DNA from: Hyphomicrobiales bacterium
GTDB taxonomy: Bacteria > Pseudomonadota > Alphaproteobacteria > Rhizobiales > Kaistiaceae
DNA: 64,000 bases
Assembly (NCBI GenBank): GCA_017305635.1
Contig: JAFKKF010000010.1
Location: 372,001 to 436,000, forward strand
Direction of reading: 5' to 3'
This document shows positions 10,197 to 19,254 of this stretch, piece by piece. The first letter of the stretch is position 1. Each line of letters opens with the position of its first letter. The position numbers and the translations under genes are program-made. The notes beneath the pieces were generated by a model that saw only the letters and a program-made list of their open reading frames with translations, made no database searches and had not been told where the DNA came from.

Positions 10197-11003
10197 ATGG
10201 CAGCCGCACGCCCCCTCGCTTTGGTGACGGGTGCTTCCTCCGGGATCGGGCGCGCCTATGCCGAGCGCCTCGCCGCCGACGGCCACGACCTCATTCTCGT
10301 CGCGCGCCGGCGCGACCGGCTGGAGGAAGCCGCGGCGCTCCTCGACCGGCTCGGCGGCGCCGCCGAGATCCTCGCCGCGGACCTGTCCGAGCCGGCCGGC
10401 ATCGCGGCGGTCGAGCAGCGCATCGCCGGCGAGGACCGCCTCGATTTCCTCCTCAACAATGCCGGCTTCGGGAACTACGGTCCGTTCGTCGAGACGGACA
10501 TGGCGCGGGCCGATCGGCAGATCGACCTCCACCTCAAGGCGACCATGCACCTCTGCCGTGCCGCGCTGCCGGGAATGGTCGCGCGTGGGCGCGGCTCGAT
10601 CGTCAACGTCGCCTCGACTCTCGCCTTCACCGCGCCGGTGAGGATGGAACGCCCGAAGCGGGCGACCTACGCGGCGAGCAAGGCCTTCATCAACGCCTTC
10701 ACCCAGATCGTCGCCAACGAGATCGAGGGAAGCGGCGTCCGCGTCCAGTCGCTCTGTCCCGGCGTGGTGCGAACCGAGTTCCATGACAATCTCGGCGGGC
10801 GGCCGCCCCAGTTCCCGGCGCTCGATCCGGGCGTGGTCGTCGACGCCTCGCTCGCCGGCCTCGCGCTCGGCGAGGTGCTCTGCGTGCCGCAGCTTGCCGA
10901 TGCCGGCAGCCTGGCGCGGGTGTCGGAGGCGCTCACCTCGGTCTGGAACGAAAGCCGGACCGACCATGTCGCGCCGCGCTACTGGAGCCGACCGAGCGGC
11001 TGA
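10197..11003 (+). CDS. Short-chain dehydrogenase/reductase
   Basis: A 268-residue classical SDR with an N-terminal Rossmann motif ('LVTGASSGIGRAYAERLAA'), 'LLNNAGFGNYG' and the catalytic Tyr-x-x-x-Lys in 'TYAASKAFINAFTQ', preceded by the Ser of 'VNVASTLAF'. It resembles the DltE/YqjQ-like group of NAD(P)-dependent oxidoreductases; the substrate cannot be read from sequence. AAGGAGG a few nt before the ATG fixes the start. It begins 23 nt after parE and may be co-transcribed with it. Confidence 0.9.
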   Translation: MAAARPLALVTGASSGIGRAYAERLAADGHDLILVARRRDRLEEAAALLDRLGGAAEILAADLSEPAGIAAVEQRIAGEDRLDFLLNNAGFGNYGPFVETDMARADRQIDLHLKATMHLCRAALPGMVARGRGSIVNVASTLAFTAPVRMERPKRATYAASKAFINAFTQIVANEIEGSGVRVQSLCPGVVRTEFHDNLGGRPPQFPALDPGVVVDASLAGLALGEVLCVPQLADAGSLARVSEALTSVWNESRTDHVAPRYWSRPSG

Positions 11004-11126
11004 GCGCGCGACGCTCGCGACCGGCGTCGCGGCCGATCCGGCATGGCTGCCCCGCATGGGGCCGATTTCCATGGACCCGGCGGCGCTTTTGGCTATGGTC
11101 GGCCGGCGGCGCGGACGGAGAAAGAA

Positions 11127-11573
11127 ATGCACAGCAAGGTGATCCTGGCCGGAGCGCTCGCCGCCGGCCTCCTGATCTCGGTCCCGGCGCGGGCCGACGA
11201 CGTGCTCGACGGCGTCACCAAGATGCCCGGGGGCGTCGAGGACGTGCGCATCGGCGGCACCTGGACCAACGAGGGCAAGAGCGGCGCCTATCGCATCATC
11301 GTCAGCCGCTCGGGCGGCGACAACGTCATGGCCCGCCTCTTCGTGCAGTGGGTCCAGTACCAGGACGATGGCGAGGCCACGGTGCAAAACACCATTGAGA
11401 TCAAGGAATTGGCCGATCTCAAGGTGGACATCGTCGACTATACGTCGGAGTCCGACGACCAGGGTCTCTCGGTCTATATCGAGACCATCGACCCGTCCGG
11501 CAACGCCGATTCCAACTACGAGTTGCACATCAACGCGCCCGACGACTACCGCTTCGGACCAACCAGCAATTGA
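11127..11573 (+). CDS. Small exported protein of unknown function
   Basis: A 148-residue protein with a clear signal peptide ('KVILAGALAAGLLISVPARA') and a mature region rich in Asp, Glu and beta-prone segments ('TWTNEGKSGAYRIIVSR', 'VMARLFVQWVQYQDDGEAT'). I do not recognise a family; the mature domain looks like a compact all-beta periplasmic fold. The start is the ATG after GGAG at 11117; the frame is open further upstream but would bury the signal peptide. It lies between the SDR and the DEAD-box helicase on the same strand. Confidence 0.7.
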   Translation: MHSKVILAGALAAGLLISVPARADDVLDGVTKMPGGVEDVRIGGTWTNEGKSGAYRIIVSRSGGDNVMARLFVQWVQYQDDGEATVQNTIEIKELADLKVDIVDYTSESDDQGLSVYIETIDPSGNADSNYELHINAPDDYRFGPTSN

Positions 11574-11635
11574 GCCGGCTAACCAGTAGACTTAACTCTG
11601 CTCGCGGATTGCGCAAAGTTAATCCATCGCAATCG

Positions 11636-11663
11636 TTGACAATACCAAGCCATTCCCTATGTT
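11636..11663 (+). promoter_or_regulatory. Candidate promoter of the DEAD-box helicase
   Basis: A perfect -35 TTGACA at 11636-11641 is followed after 16 nt by TATGTT at 11658-11663 (4 of 6 to consensus). It lies about 75 nt upstream of the helicase start in an AT-richer gap. This is a sequence match only. Confidence 0.5.
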
Positions 11664-11738
11664 TCGGCCGTAATCCCGACGGCCATTGAAGAAAAGGTCC
11701 CGTCCGATCGCGGCCCGATGCCCGGTCGTTCAAAGCAC

Positions 11739-13319
<1,581 letters not shown>

Positions 13320-13368
13320 GGCGCGCTACACCTGCCCGTCCGTTTCCACTTCCCCTCCGCCTTTTGAT

Positions 13369-13400
13369 CGTCATGGCCGGCCTTGTGCCGGCCATCCACG
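13369..13400 (+). repeat. Palindromic repeat, type A, plus orientation
   Basis: The unit reads 'CGTCATGGCCGGCC', a TTGTG loop, then 'CCGGCCATCCACG', forming a hairpin. It is the first of three related elements in the 337-nt gap between the helicase and sufA, which holds no gene. Confidence 0.8.
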
Positions 13401-13426
13401 TCTGTCCTCCCTGCTTCAACCTTGGC

Positions 13427-13480
13427 CGTTATCCCGGACAAGCCGCGAAGCGGCGCCGATCCGGGATCCATGCCATGACG
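13427..13480 (+). repeat. Palindromic repeat, type B (extended), plus orientation
   Basis: A longer relative with an extra inner hairpin: 'ATCCCGGACAAGCCGCGAAG' then 'CGGCGCCGATCCGGGAT' and the shared ending 'CCATGCCATGACG'. The same subtype occurs inverted at 16774-16830. Confidence 0.8.
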
Positions 13481-13545
13481 GTTCAGACGAACCGACGTGG
13501 ATGGAGCAGGCGGCGGGTTGAGTGGCCACGCCACCTACCCCGCTG

Positions 13546-13585
13546 CGTGATGGCATGGATCGCCGGGTCGAGCCCGGCGATGACG
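13546..13585 (-). repeat. Palindromic repeat, type A, minus orientation
   Basis: An inverted copy built around 'ATCGCCGGGTCGAGCCCGGC', closing this repeat cluster. The remaining 70 nt before sufA hold nothing recognisable. Confidence 0.8.
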
Positions 13586-13656
13586 GAGAGGGAGCGGGCG
13601 CAGGAAGGAGAATAGGCCCGGCTGACCGCACAAGGCGGCCTTGACGATGGAGAGTA

Positions 13657-14037
13657 CTAGACTCCCAACGCCTCGGGCTCGGCCGGCTTGAGGTTCACCG
13701 ACTCGCCGCAGCCGCAGGAGGAGACCTCGTTCGGATTGCGGAAGACGAAGCCGGAGCGGATCTTGGTGGTCTCGAAATCCATCTCGGTGCCGAGAAGAAA
13801 CAGGATCGCGCGCGGGTCGACGTAAACGTTGACGCCCTGGGCGTTGACCACGTCGGCGCCGGCCGGCGCCTTCTCGACGCCCTCCAGCGTATATTCCATC
13901 CCGGCGCAGCCGCCCTTCTTCACGCCGACGCTGAGCCCGACGAGCGGCCGGTCCGAATTCTCGACCAGTTCGCGGACGCGCGACGCGGCGCGGTCGGTGA
14001 CCGTCATGATCGCGGGACGGGGACGAAGCGATGCCAT
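13657..14037 (-). CDS. sufA: A-type iron-sulfur carrier (SufA/IscA/HesB family)
   Basis: A 126-residue A-type carrier that accepts Fe-S clusters from the SufBCD scaffold and passes them to apo-enzymes. The conserved features are 'GGCAGMEYTL' and the C-terminal 'SSCGCGESVNL' with the paired cysteines. It has a short N-terminal extension rich in Arg and Pro. It is the last SUF gene here but is split from sufT by the plus-strand gene at 14276-14725, so it must have its own promoter in 14038-14275. ErpA or IscA are possible names; the SUF context favours sufA. Confidence 0.85.
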   Translation of the reverse strand: MASLRPRPAIMTVTDRAASRVRELVENSDRPLVGLSVGVKKGGCAGMEYTLEGVEKAPAGADVVNAQGVNVYVDPRAILFLLGTEMDFETTKIRSGFVFRNPNEVSSCGCGESVNLKPAEPEALGV

Positions 14038-14275
14038 TCCGAAGCTCTCCTGGCCGGTTCAAGGCCGGCGGACTCTCCGAAGATGGCCCCAAAGGCGCGC
14101 GAAAACAAGGCTTTGCCGAATGGCCCGCCGTTCACGTTTGAACGATATGCGGCATTTCGTCCGTTCGCGCCAAACCGCCGGATTCCACCACCTTCGACGT
14201 GAGCCCGGTCACAGGCCCGCCGCGCTCCTTCACCTAGATTTGAGCCGAGGGGCCTTTGCCTCCGAGGAGAAAACC

Positions 14276-14725
14276 ATGCGTTCGATGCTCGTTCTCGCTG
14301 CCGCGGCCGTCGCCCTCTCTCCCGCCGTGGCCGTCGCTCCAGCGCTTGCCAAGACTGTCCCGCCTCTCTCGGCCTATGTCGGCAAGTATCCCTATGACAA
14401 GGTCCAAGGGGTCGTCTTCCTGAAGAACCCTGCCCTCATCGCCGCGGTGAAGAAGGCGGCGCCGCCGAAGAGCGTCGCCAAGTGGGTGCTCTCGGTCGAC
14501 ACCACCCAGGTGCCGATCGCCGAGAAGGACGGCAAGATCATCGCGCATGCCTGCGAGCCGCATAATTGCGGCGACCATCAATGGGCGATCGTAATCGATG
14601 CCAGCTCGGGCTCGGCGGACGTCTGCTACCACAACCCGCCGGATACGGGCGAGGCCAAGTCGCGCTGGTATCTCTCCACCGGCAAGAACGAGCTCCGCGA
14701 CGGAGCCGAGTGCCCGTCGGAGTAA
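14276..14725 (+). CDS. Exported Ivy-like lysozyme inhibitor
   Basis: A 149-residue protein with a signal peptide (cleavage likely after 'VAPALA') and the segment 'AHACEPHNCGDHQWAIVID'. This corresponds to the CKPHDC loop of Ivy, which plugs the active site of C-type lysozymes; here Lys and Asp are replaced by Glu and Asn. The two loop cysteines and the His are kept. If functional it would protect the periplasmic wall from lysozyme. The start follows GAGGAGA by 6 nt. It sits between sufT and sufA on the opposite strand, which is unusual. Overall similarity outside the loop is modest. Confidence 0.65.
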   Translation: MRSMLVLAAAAVALSPAVAVAPALAKTVPPLSAYVGKYPYDKVQGVVFLKNPALIAAVKKAAPPKSVAKWVLSVDTTQVPIAEKDGKIIAHACEPHNCGDHQWAIVIDASSGSADVCYHNPPDTGEAKSRWYLSTGKNELRDGAECPSE

Positions 14726-14743
14726 ATCCTCTCCAACGCCCGC

Positions 14744-15142
14744 TCAATACCAGTCGAGTTGCACCCGGGCGAGGTCGGACATGCGGTCCGGCGTCCAGGG
14801 CGGATCGAAGACCATGTTGACCACGACATTGCCGACGCCGGGGACCAGGCTGACGGCGTTCTCGACCCAGCCGGGCATCTCGCCGGCGACGGGGCAGCCG
14901 GGCGCCGTCAGGGTCATGTCGATGGCGATATTGCGGTCGTCGTCTATGTCGACCTTGTAGATCAGGCCGAGCTCGTAGATATCGGCCGGGATTTCCGGGT
15001 CATAGACGGTCTTCATCGCCGCGATGATGTCGGCGGTCAGCCGCTCGAGCTCCTCGGGCGGAATGGCCGAGCCCGTTGCCTGCAGCGGGATCGACTGCTG
15101 GTTCTCGCCGAGCGGCTTCTCTTCCGTCTTCTGATCGGTCAT
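14744..15142 (-). CDS. sufT: SUF-associated Fe-S assembly factor (DUF59/MIP18 family)
   Basis: A 132-residue protein with a DUF59 domain: 'VYDPEIPADIYELGLIYKVD', 'MTLTAPGCPVAGEMPGWVEN' and 'VVVNMVFDPPWTPDRMSD'. SufT helps mature Fe-S proteins. The first 35 residues are polar and probably disordered. The ATG at 15142 was chosen over an upstream one at 15178, which would overlap the previous gene. It is 7 nt after the 2-TM gene and converges on the Ivy-like gene with an 18-nt gap. Confidence 0.9.
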   Translation of the reverse strand: MTDQKTEEKPLGENQQSIPLQATGSAIPPEELERLTADIIAAMKTVYDPEIPADIYELGLIYKVDIDDDRNIAIDMTLTAPGCPVAGEMPGWVENAVSLVPGVGNVVVNMVFDPPWTPDRMSDLARVQLDWY

Positions 15143-15149
15143 GGCAGGG

Positions 15150-15356
15150 CTACCAGCGCCGCCGCGGGCGGAGCGCAACGAAGATGATGCCGAGCACGGC
15201 CCCCGCGATGAAGCCGAGCGGCCCGGTGATGAAGATGCCGAGCAGCGGCCCCTGGTTGGCGTCCGGCGCCCAGATGGTCGGCCCGATGAACCCCACCAGG
15301 AAGGCCAGCACGCCGACGATCAGTCCCCAGCGCAGCGCGCCTGCCAGATAGTCCAT
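15150..15356 (-). CDS. Small two-helix membrane protein in the suf operon
   Basis: A 68-residue protein that is mostly two hydrophobic helices (about residues 8-28 and 38-62) joined by a polar loop 'APDANQGP' and ending in basic 'RPRRRW'. I do not recognise a family. It lies 12 nt after sufS and 7 nt before sufT, so it is almost certainly translated as part of the operon. A membrane protein among cytosolic Fe-S assembly factors is unexplained. Confidence 0.75.
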   Translation of the reverse strand: MDYLAGALRWGLIVGVLAFLVGFIGPTIWAPDANQGPLLGIFITGPLGFIAGAVLGIIFVALRPRRRW

Positions 15357-15368
15357 GCCCGCCCCCCG

Positions 15369-16601
15369 TCACGAGAAGAACCCCCGCGCCTTGTCCAGCG
15401 CCTCGGCAAGCCGGTCCACCTCGGCAAGCGTATTGTACATGCCGAAGGACGCGCGGCAGGTCGCCGTCGTGCCGAAGCGGGCGAGCAGCGGCTGGGCGCA
15501 ATGGGTGCCCGCGCGCACCGCGACGCCTTCCCGGTCGATGATGGTCGAGATGTCGTGCGGGTGCGCGCCCTCGATGTTGAAGGCGATGATCGCGCCCTTG
15601 CCCTTCGCCGTGCCGTAGACCTTCAGGCTGTTGACGCCGGCGAGCCGCTCATGGGCATAGTCGCGGAGCTCCGCCTCGTGCATCGCGATCGCCTCGCGCC
15701 CGACATTCTCCATGTAGGTCAGCGCCGCGCCGAGGCCGATGGCTTCCACGATCGGCGGCGTGCCCGCCTCGAAACGGTGCGGCGGATCGGCATAGGTGAC
15801 CATGTCCTCGGTCACGTCGCGGATCATCTCGCCGCCGCCGTTGAAGGGCGGCATCTTCGCCAGCAGCTCGCGCTTGCCATAGAGCACGCCGATGCCGGTC
15901 GGCCCATAGAGCTTGTGGCCGGTCACGCAATAGAAGTCGCAGCCGATGTCCTGCACGTCGACCGGCAGGTGCACCGCCGCCTGGCTGCCGTCGAGGAGCA
16001 CCGGAATGCCGCGGGCATGCGCCATGCGCACGACCTCCTTCACCGGCACCACGGTCCCGGTGACGTTCGACATATGCGTCAGCGCGACGATCTTGGTTCG
16101 CGGCGTCAGCAGCTTCTCGAAGGCGTCGAGCAGGAACGTGCCGTCATCGGCGATCGGCGCCCACCTGATCACCGCGCCCTTCCGCTCGCGGTGGAAGTGC
16201 CAGGGCACGATGTTGGAATGGTGCTCCATGATCGAGAGCACGATCTCGTCGCCCTCGCCGAAGTCCATGCCGTAGGACGCCGCGACCAGGTTCAGCGCCT
16301 CGGTCGAGTTGCGCGTGAAGATGATCTCGTCGGTGCCCTTGGCGTTGAGGAAGCGGCGGACGATCTCGCGCGCCTCCTCGTATTTCTCGGTCGCCGCGTT
16401 GGAGAGGAAATGCAGGCCGCGATGGACGTTGGCATATTCGCTGGTCAGCGCATGGGTGATCGCCTCGATCACGGCGCGCGGCTTCTGCGCCGAGGCACCA
16501 TTGTCGAGATAGGTGAGCGGCTTGCCATAGACCTCGCGCGACAGGATCGGGAAATCCCGGCGGATGGCTTCGACGTCGTATCGGGTGGTGGCGTCACGCA
16601 T
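15369..16601 (-). CDS. sufS: Cysteine desulfurase, SufS type
   Basis: A 410-residue class V PLP enzyme that removes sulfur from cysteine for cluster building. The PLP lysine is in 'VTGHKLYGPTGIGVLYG', and the group II active cysteine is in 'RAGTHCAQPLLARFG'. The N-terminus 'YDVEAIRRDFPILSREVYGK' and 'YLDNGASAQKPRAVIEAI' are typical of SufS. It usually works with SufE or SufU, neither of which is seen here. It follows sufD after a 260-nt gap filled with palindromic repeats, so it may be partly uncoupled from sufBCD transcription. Confidence 0.95.
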   Translation of the reverse strand: MRDATTRYDVEAIRRDFPILSREVYGKPLTYLDNGASAQKPRAVIEAITHALTSEYANVHRGLHFLSNAATEKYEEAREIVRRFLNAKGTDEIIFTRNSTEALNLVAASYGMDFGEGDEIVLSIMEHHSNIVPWHFHRERKGAVIRWAPIADDGTFLLDAFEKLLTPRTKIVALTHMSNVTGTVVPVKEVVRMAHARGIPVLLDGSQAAVHLPVDVQDIGCDFYCVTGHKLYGPTGIGVLYGKRELLAKMPPFNGGGEMIRDVTEDMVTYADPPHRFEAGTPPIVEAIGLGAALTYMENVGREAIAMHEAELRDYAHERLAGVNSLKVYGTAKGKGAIIAFNIEGAHPHDISTIIDREGVAVRAGTHCAQPLLARFGTTATCRASFGMYNTLAEVDRLAEALDKARGFFS

Positions 16602-16620
16602 GGTCCGCCACTTCCCTGAC

Positions 16621-16652
16621 CGTCATGGCCGGCCTTGTGCCCGCCATCCACG
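16621..16652 (+). repeat. Palindromic repeat, type A, plus orientation
   Basis: A hairpin 'CGTCATGGCCGGCC' / 'CCCGCCATCCACGG' in the sufD-sufS gap. One base breaks stem symmetry relative to 13369-13400. Confidence 0.75.
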
Positions 16653-16679
16653 GATTTCTCTCCACCGCACCACCCTCTC

Positions 16680-16717
16680 CGTCATCGCCGGGCTTGACCC
16701 GGCGATCCATGCCATTC
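16680..16717 (+). repeat. Palindromic repeat, type A, plus orientation
   Basis: The unit is 'CGTCATCGCCGGGCTTGACC' then 'CGGCGATCCATGCCAT', the second of three elements inside the suf operon. Confidence 0.8.
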
Positions 16718-16773
16718 CGGCACAGCAGCGCCGCCGCCGAAGGAAAGCCCTCAAGCCGCAGTGACGACGGAAT

Positions 16774-16830
16774 CGTCATGGCATGGATCCCGGATCGCGC
16801 CGCTGCGCGGCTTGTCCGGGATGACGTCAT
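16774..16830 (-). repeat. Palindromic repeat, type B (extended), minus orientation
   Basis: The inverted equivalent of 13427-13480, with the inner 'CGCCGCTGCGCGGC' hairpin. With its two neighbours it fills the 260-nt gap between sufD and sufS, which contains no gene. Confidence 0.8.
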
Positions 16831-16861
16831 GGGGGAGCGGATCACGGCGGCGAACACGGGA

Positions 16862-18181
16862 TCACCCCTTCGCCCTTCTGGCGAGCCATTGCCCGATGGT
16901 GCCCTTCAGCGCGTCGGCGATCGCTTCGTCGCCGATGGCGTCGATCGCATCGGCGAGGAAGGCCTCGATCAGCAGGCGCTCGGCCTCGGCCCGCGGCACG
17001 CCGCGCGAGAGCAGATAGAAGAGATGGTTCTCGTCGATCCGCGCCGTGGTCGAGCCGTGGCCGCACACAACGTCGTCGGCGAAAATCTCCAGCTCGGGCT
17101 TCGAATCGAATTCGCCGTCGTTGGAGAGGAGCAGCGTCTGCGCCATCATCTTGCCGTCGGTCTTCTGCGCGTCCGGCTCGACGACGATGCGGCCCTGGAA
17201 GACGCCGTGGCCGGCGCCGTCGATGACGTTCTTGAAGACCTCGCGGCTCGTCGTGTGGGGCGCGGCGTGCTCGACCACCAGCGACAGGTCGCCGTGCTCG
17301 CGGCCGGCGAGCATGTTGGCGCCATAGAAGCCGATGCGCGTGCCGCTGCCCGTCAGCCGGATGCGGGACTGCCAGCGCGACAGCGCGGCGCCGGCATTGA
17401 CGATCAGGTGGTCGAAGCCGACGTCGCGCCCGAGGCGTGCGATCAGACTGCCGACATGGACCGCTTCCCTGCCCTCGCCCTGCAGGCGCGACCAGGAGAC
17501 ATTGGCGCCGTCGCCGATGGTGAGCTCGGTCACCGCATTGACCTGATAGGCGGAGGCGCCGCCGAGAAAGGTCTCGATCAGCCTCAGCGAGGCTTGCGCG
17601 CCGATGCTGACGATGGTGCGGGTCGCAACCGAAGCGGGATCGGTCGATGCCGTGATGTGGACGATCTCGACCGGCGCCTTCAGCTCGGTCTTCGCCGGCA
17701 CGGTCACCGCGACGCCGCCCTGCACCAGCGCGGCATTCAGCGCCAGCATGGCATCGTCCTCGTTGGCGAAGAGCGCGCCGATGCGCGCCGGGTCGCTCGC
17801 GAGGATGTCCGCGACGTTCTCCACCTTCAGCGCCTCGGCGCCCCTGAGGTCGGAAAGGTCGGCGCGATAGCGCCCGTTGACGATGACGATGCGGGCACGA
17901 TCGAGGCCGGCGAGCACGTCACCCTCGGCGATCTCCGAGACCATGGCCGCCGGCGCCTCGCCGGCGAGCGGCGGCACGGCGCGGAGCAGCGCACGGAGGT
18001 CGGTGTATTTCCACGCCTCGACGCGGCGATGCGGCAGGCCGACGGCGGCGTAGGCGGCGTAGGCGGCATCGCGGCGCGCCAGCGCCTCGCGGCTGCCCGG
18101 CAGGCTCTCGCGCCGCGCCTGGTATTCGGCGGCGATCTGCTCCTCGGCGCGGGTCCGCAGGTTACGGGGTTCGACGCTCAT
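16862..18181 (-). CDS. sufD: Fe-S scaffold subunit SufD
   Basis: A 439-residue SufB/SufD-family beta-helix protein, part of the SufBC2D scaffold. Recognisable parts are 'PHRRVEAWKYTDLRALL' near residue 55 and the C-terminal core 'DDVVCGHGSTTARIDENHLF' followed by 'YLLSRGVPRAEAERLLIEAF'. The conserved His of 'CGHGS' is present. It starts 8 nt after sufC. SufD supports cluster formation and probably iron entry. Confidence 0.95.
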   Translation of the reverse strand: MSVEPRNLRTRAEEQIAAEYQARRESLPGSREALARRDAAYAAYAAVGLPHRRVEAWKYTDLRALLRAVPPLAGEAPAAMVSEIAEGDVLAGLDRARIVIVNGRYRADLSDLRGAEALKVENVADILASDPARIGALFANEDDAMLALNAALVQGGVAVTVPAKTELKAPVEIVHITASTDPASVATRTIVSIGAQASLRLIETFLGGASAYQVNAVTELTIGDGANVSWSRLQGEGREAVHVGSLIARLGRDVGFDHLIVNAGAALSRWQSRIRLTGSGTRIGFYGANMLAGREHGDLSLVVEHAAPHTTSREVFKNVIDGAGHGVFQGRIVVEPDAQKTDGKMMAQTLLLSNDGEFDSKPELEIFADDVVCGHGSTTARIDENHLFYLLSRGVPRAEAERLLIEAFLADAIDAIGDEAIADALKGTIGQWLARRAKG

Positions 18182-18189
18182 GATGCCGC

Positions 18190-18948
18190 TCAGGCCGCCC
18201 GCCCGGTGAAGCCGGCATAGCCGCTCTTCTCGAGTTCCAGCGCCAGCTCCTTGCCGCCCGAGCGCACGATCCTGCCCGCCGCCATGACGTGCACGTGGTC
18301 CGGCACGATGTAGTCGAGGAGGCGCTGGTAGTGGGTGATCACCAGCATGCCGCGCTCCGGCCCGCGCAGCACGTTGACGCCGTCCGCCACCGTGCGCAGC
18401 GCATCGATGTCGAGGCCGGAATCGGTCTCGTCGAGCACGCAGAGCGACGGCTCGAGCAGCGCCATCTGCAGAATCTCGTTCCGCTTCTTCTCGCCGCCGG
18501 AGAAGCCGACATTGAGCGGGCGGCGGAGCATTTCCTGAGTCACGTTCAGGCGTTCCGAGGCGTCCTTCACGCGCTTGATGAATTCCGGCGTGGTCAGTTC
18601 CGCCTCGCCGCGCTTCTTGCGCTGCGCATTCACGGCGGTCTTCAGGAACGTCATGGTGGCGACGCCCGGAATCTCGATCGGGTACTGGAACGCGAGGAAC
18701 ATGCCCGCCGCGGCGCGCTCGTCCGGCTCCATCGCGAGCAGGTCCTCGCCCTTGAAGCGGATCGCGCCGGCAGTGACCTCGTAGTCGCTCTTCCCCGCGA
18801 GGATATAGGCGAGCGTCGACTTGCCGGAACCGTTCGGCCCCATGATGGCGTGGACCTCGCCGGCGCCGATCGCCAGGTCGATGCCCTTCAGGATCTCGCG
18901 ATCACCGATCTTGGCGTGCAGGTCTTCGATTTCGAGAAGTGCTGTCAT
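18190..18948 (-). CDS. sufC: Fe-S assembly ATPase SufC
   Basis: A 252-residue ABC-type ATPase: Walker A 'GPNGSGKSTLAYILAGK', Q-loop 'FLAFQYPIEIPG', signature 'FSGGEKKRNEILQ' and Walker B 'SLCVLDETDSGLD', then the H-loop 'VITHYQRLLDYI'. SufC powers conformational change of the SufBC2D scaffold in the cytosol. The start at 18948 ('MTALLEIEDLHAKIG') was chosen by family alignment; the frame is open 16 codons further. It is 10 nt after the small 2-TM gene. Confidence 0.95.
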   Translation of the reverse strand: MTALLEIEDLHAKIGDREILKGIDLAIGAGEVHAIMGPNGSGKSTLAYILAGKSDYEVTAGAIRFKGEDLLAMEPDERAAAGMFLAFQYPIEIPGVATMTFLKTAVNAQRKKRGEAELTTPEFIKRVKDASERLNVTQEMLRRPLNVGFSGGEKKRNEILQMALLEPSLCVLDETDSGLDIDALRTVADGVNVLRGPERGMLVITHYQRLLDYIVPDHVHVMAAGRIVRSGGKELALELEKSGYAGFTGRAA

Positions 18949-18958
18949 GAAACGTCCG

Positions 18959-19225
18959 TCAGTTGTCGTTGCCCCACCGCCAGCGCCAGACCCCATCGGT
19001 CTTGGCCCTGATCAGGGCGATGAAGGCGAAAAGTCCAATCAGGAGAACCACTACGTAGGCGATGAAGCGCCAGAGCGCGGGACCGTCCGGCCCCACGTCG
19101 AAGAGAAGCAGAAGCAGCGCGGCGCCAACGATGACCACCGGCAAGGCGATGAGCGTGACCACGCCTTGCCAGGTCGTCGGGGTAGCGCCGTAGCCATAGC
19201 GGCGCGGCCGGAACCAATATGCCAT
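18959..19225 (-). CDS. Small two-helix membrane protein between the GT9 gene and sufC
   Basis: An 88-residue protein with a basic aromatic N-terminus ('AYWFRPRRYGYG'), two hydrophobic helices (about residues 20-41 and 52-74) and a polar C-terminus ending 'WRWRWGNDN'. I do not recognise the family. The long frame upstream would overlap the GT9 gene, so the internal ATG at 19225 is used, 29 nt after that gene. With the 15150-15356 protein it makes two unexplained membrane proteins in this operon. Confidence 0.75.
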   Translation of the reverse strand: MAYWFRPRRYGYGATPTTWQGVVTLIALPVVIVGAALLLLLFDVGPDGPALWRFIAYVVVLLIGLFAFIALIRAKTDGVWRWRWGNDN

Positions 19226-19254
19226 GCTCGACCCTCCCATGATGGACGATGCAG

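Noticed and set aside
13369-13585. CRISPR array
   Set aside because: The repeats are palindromic, of unequal length and spacing, in both orientations, and no cas genes are present.
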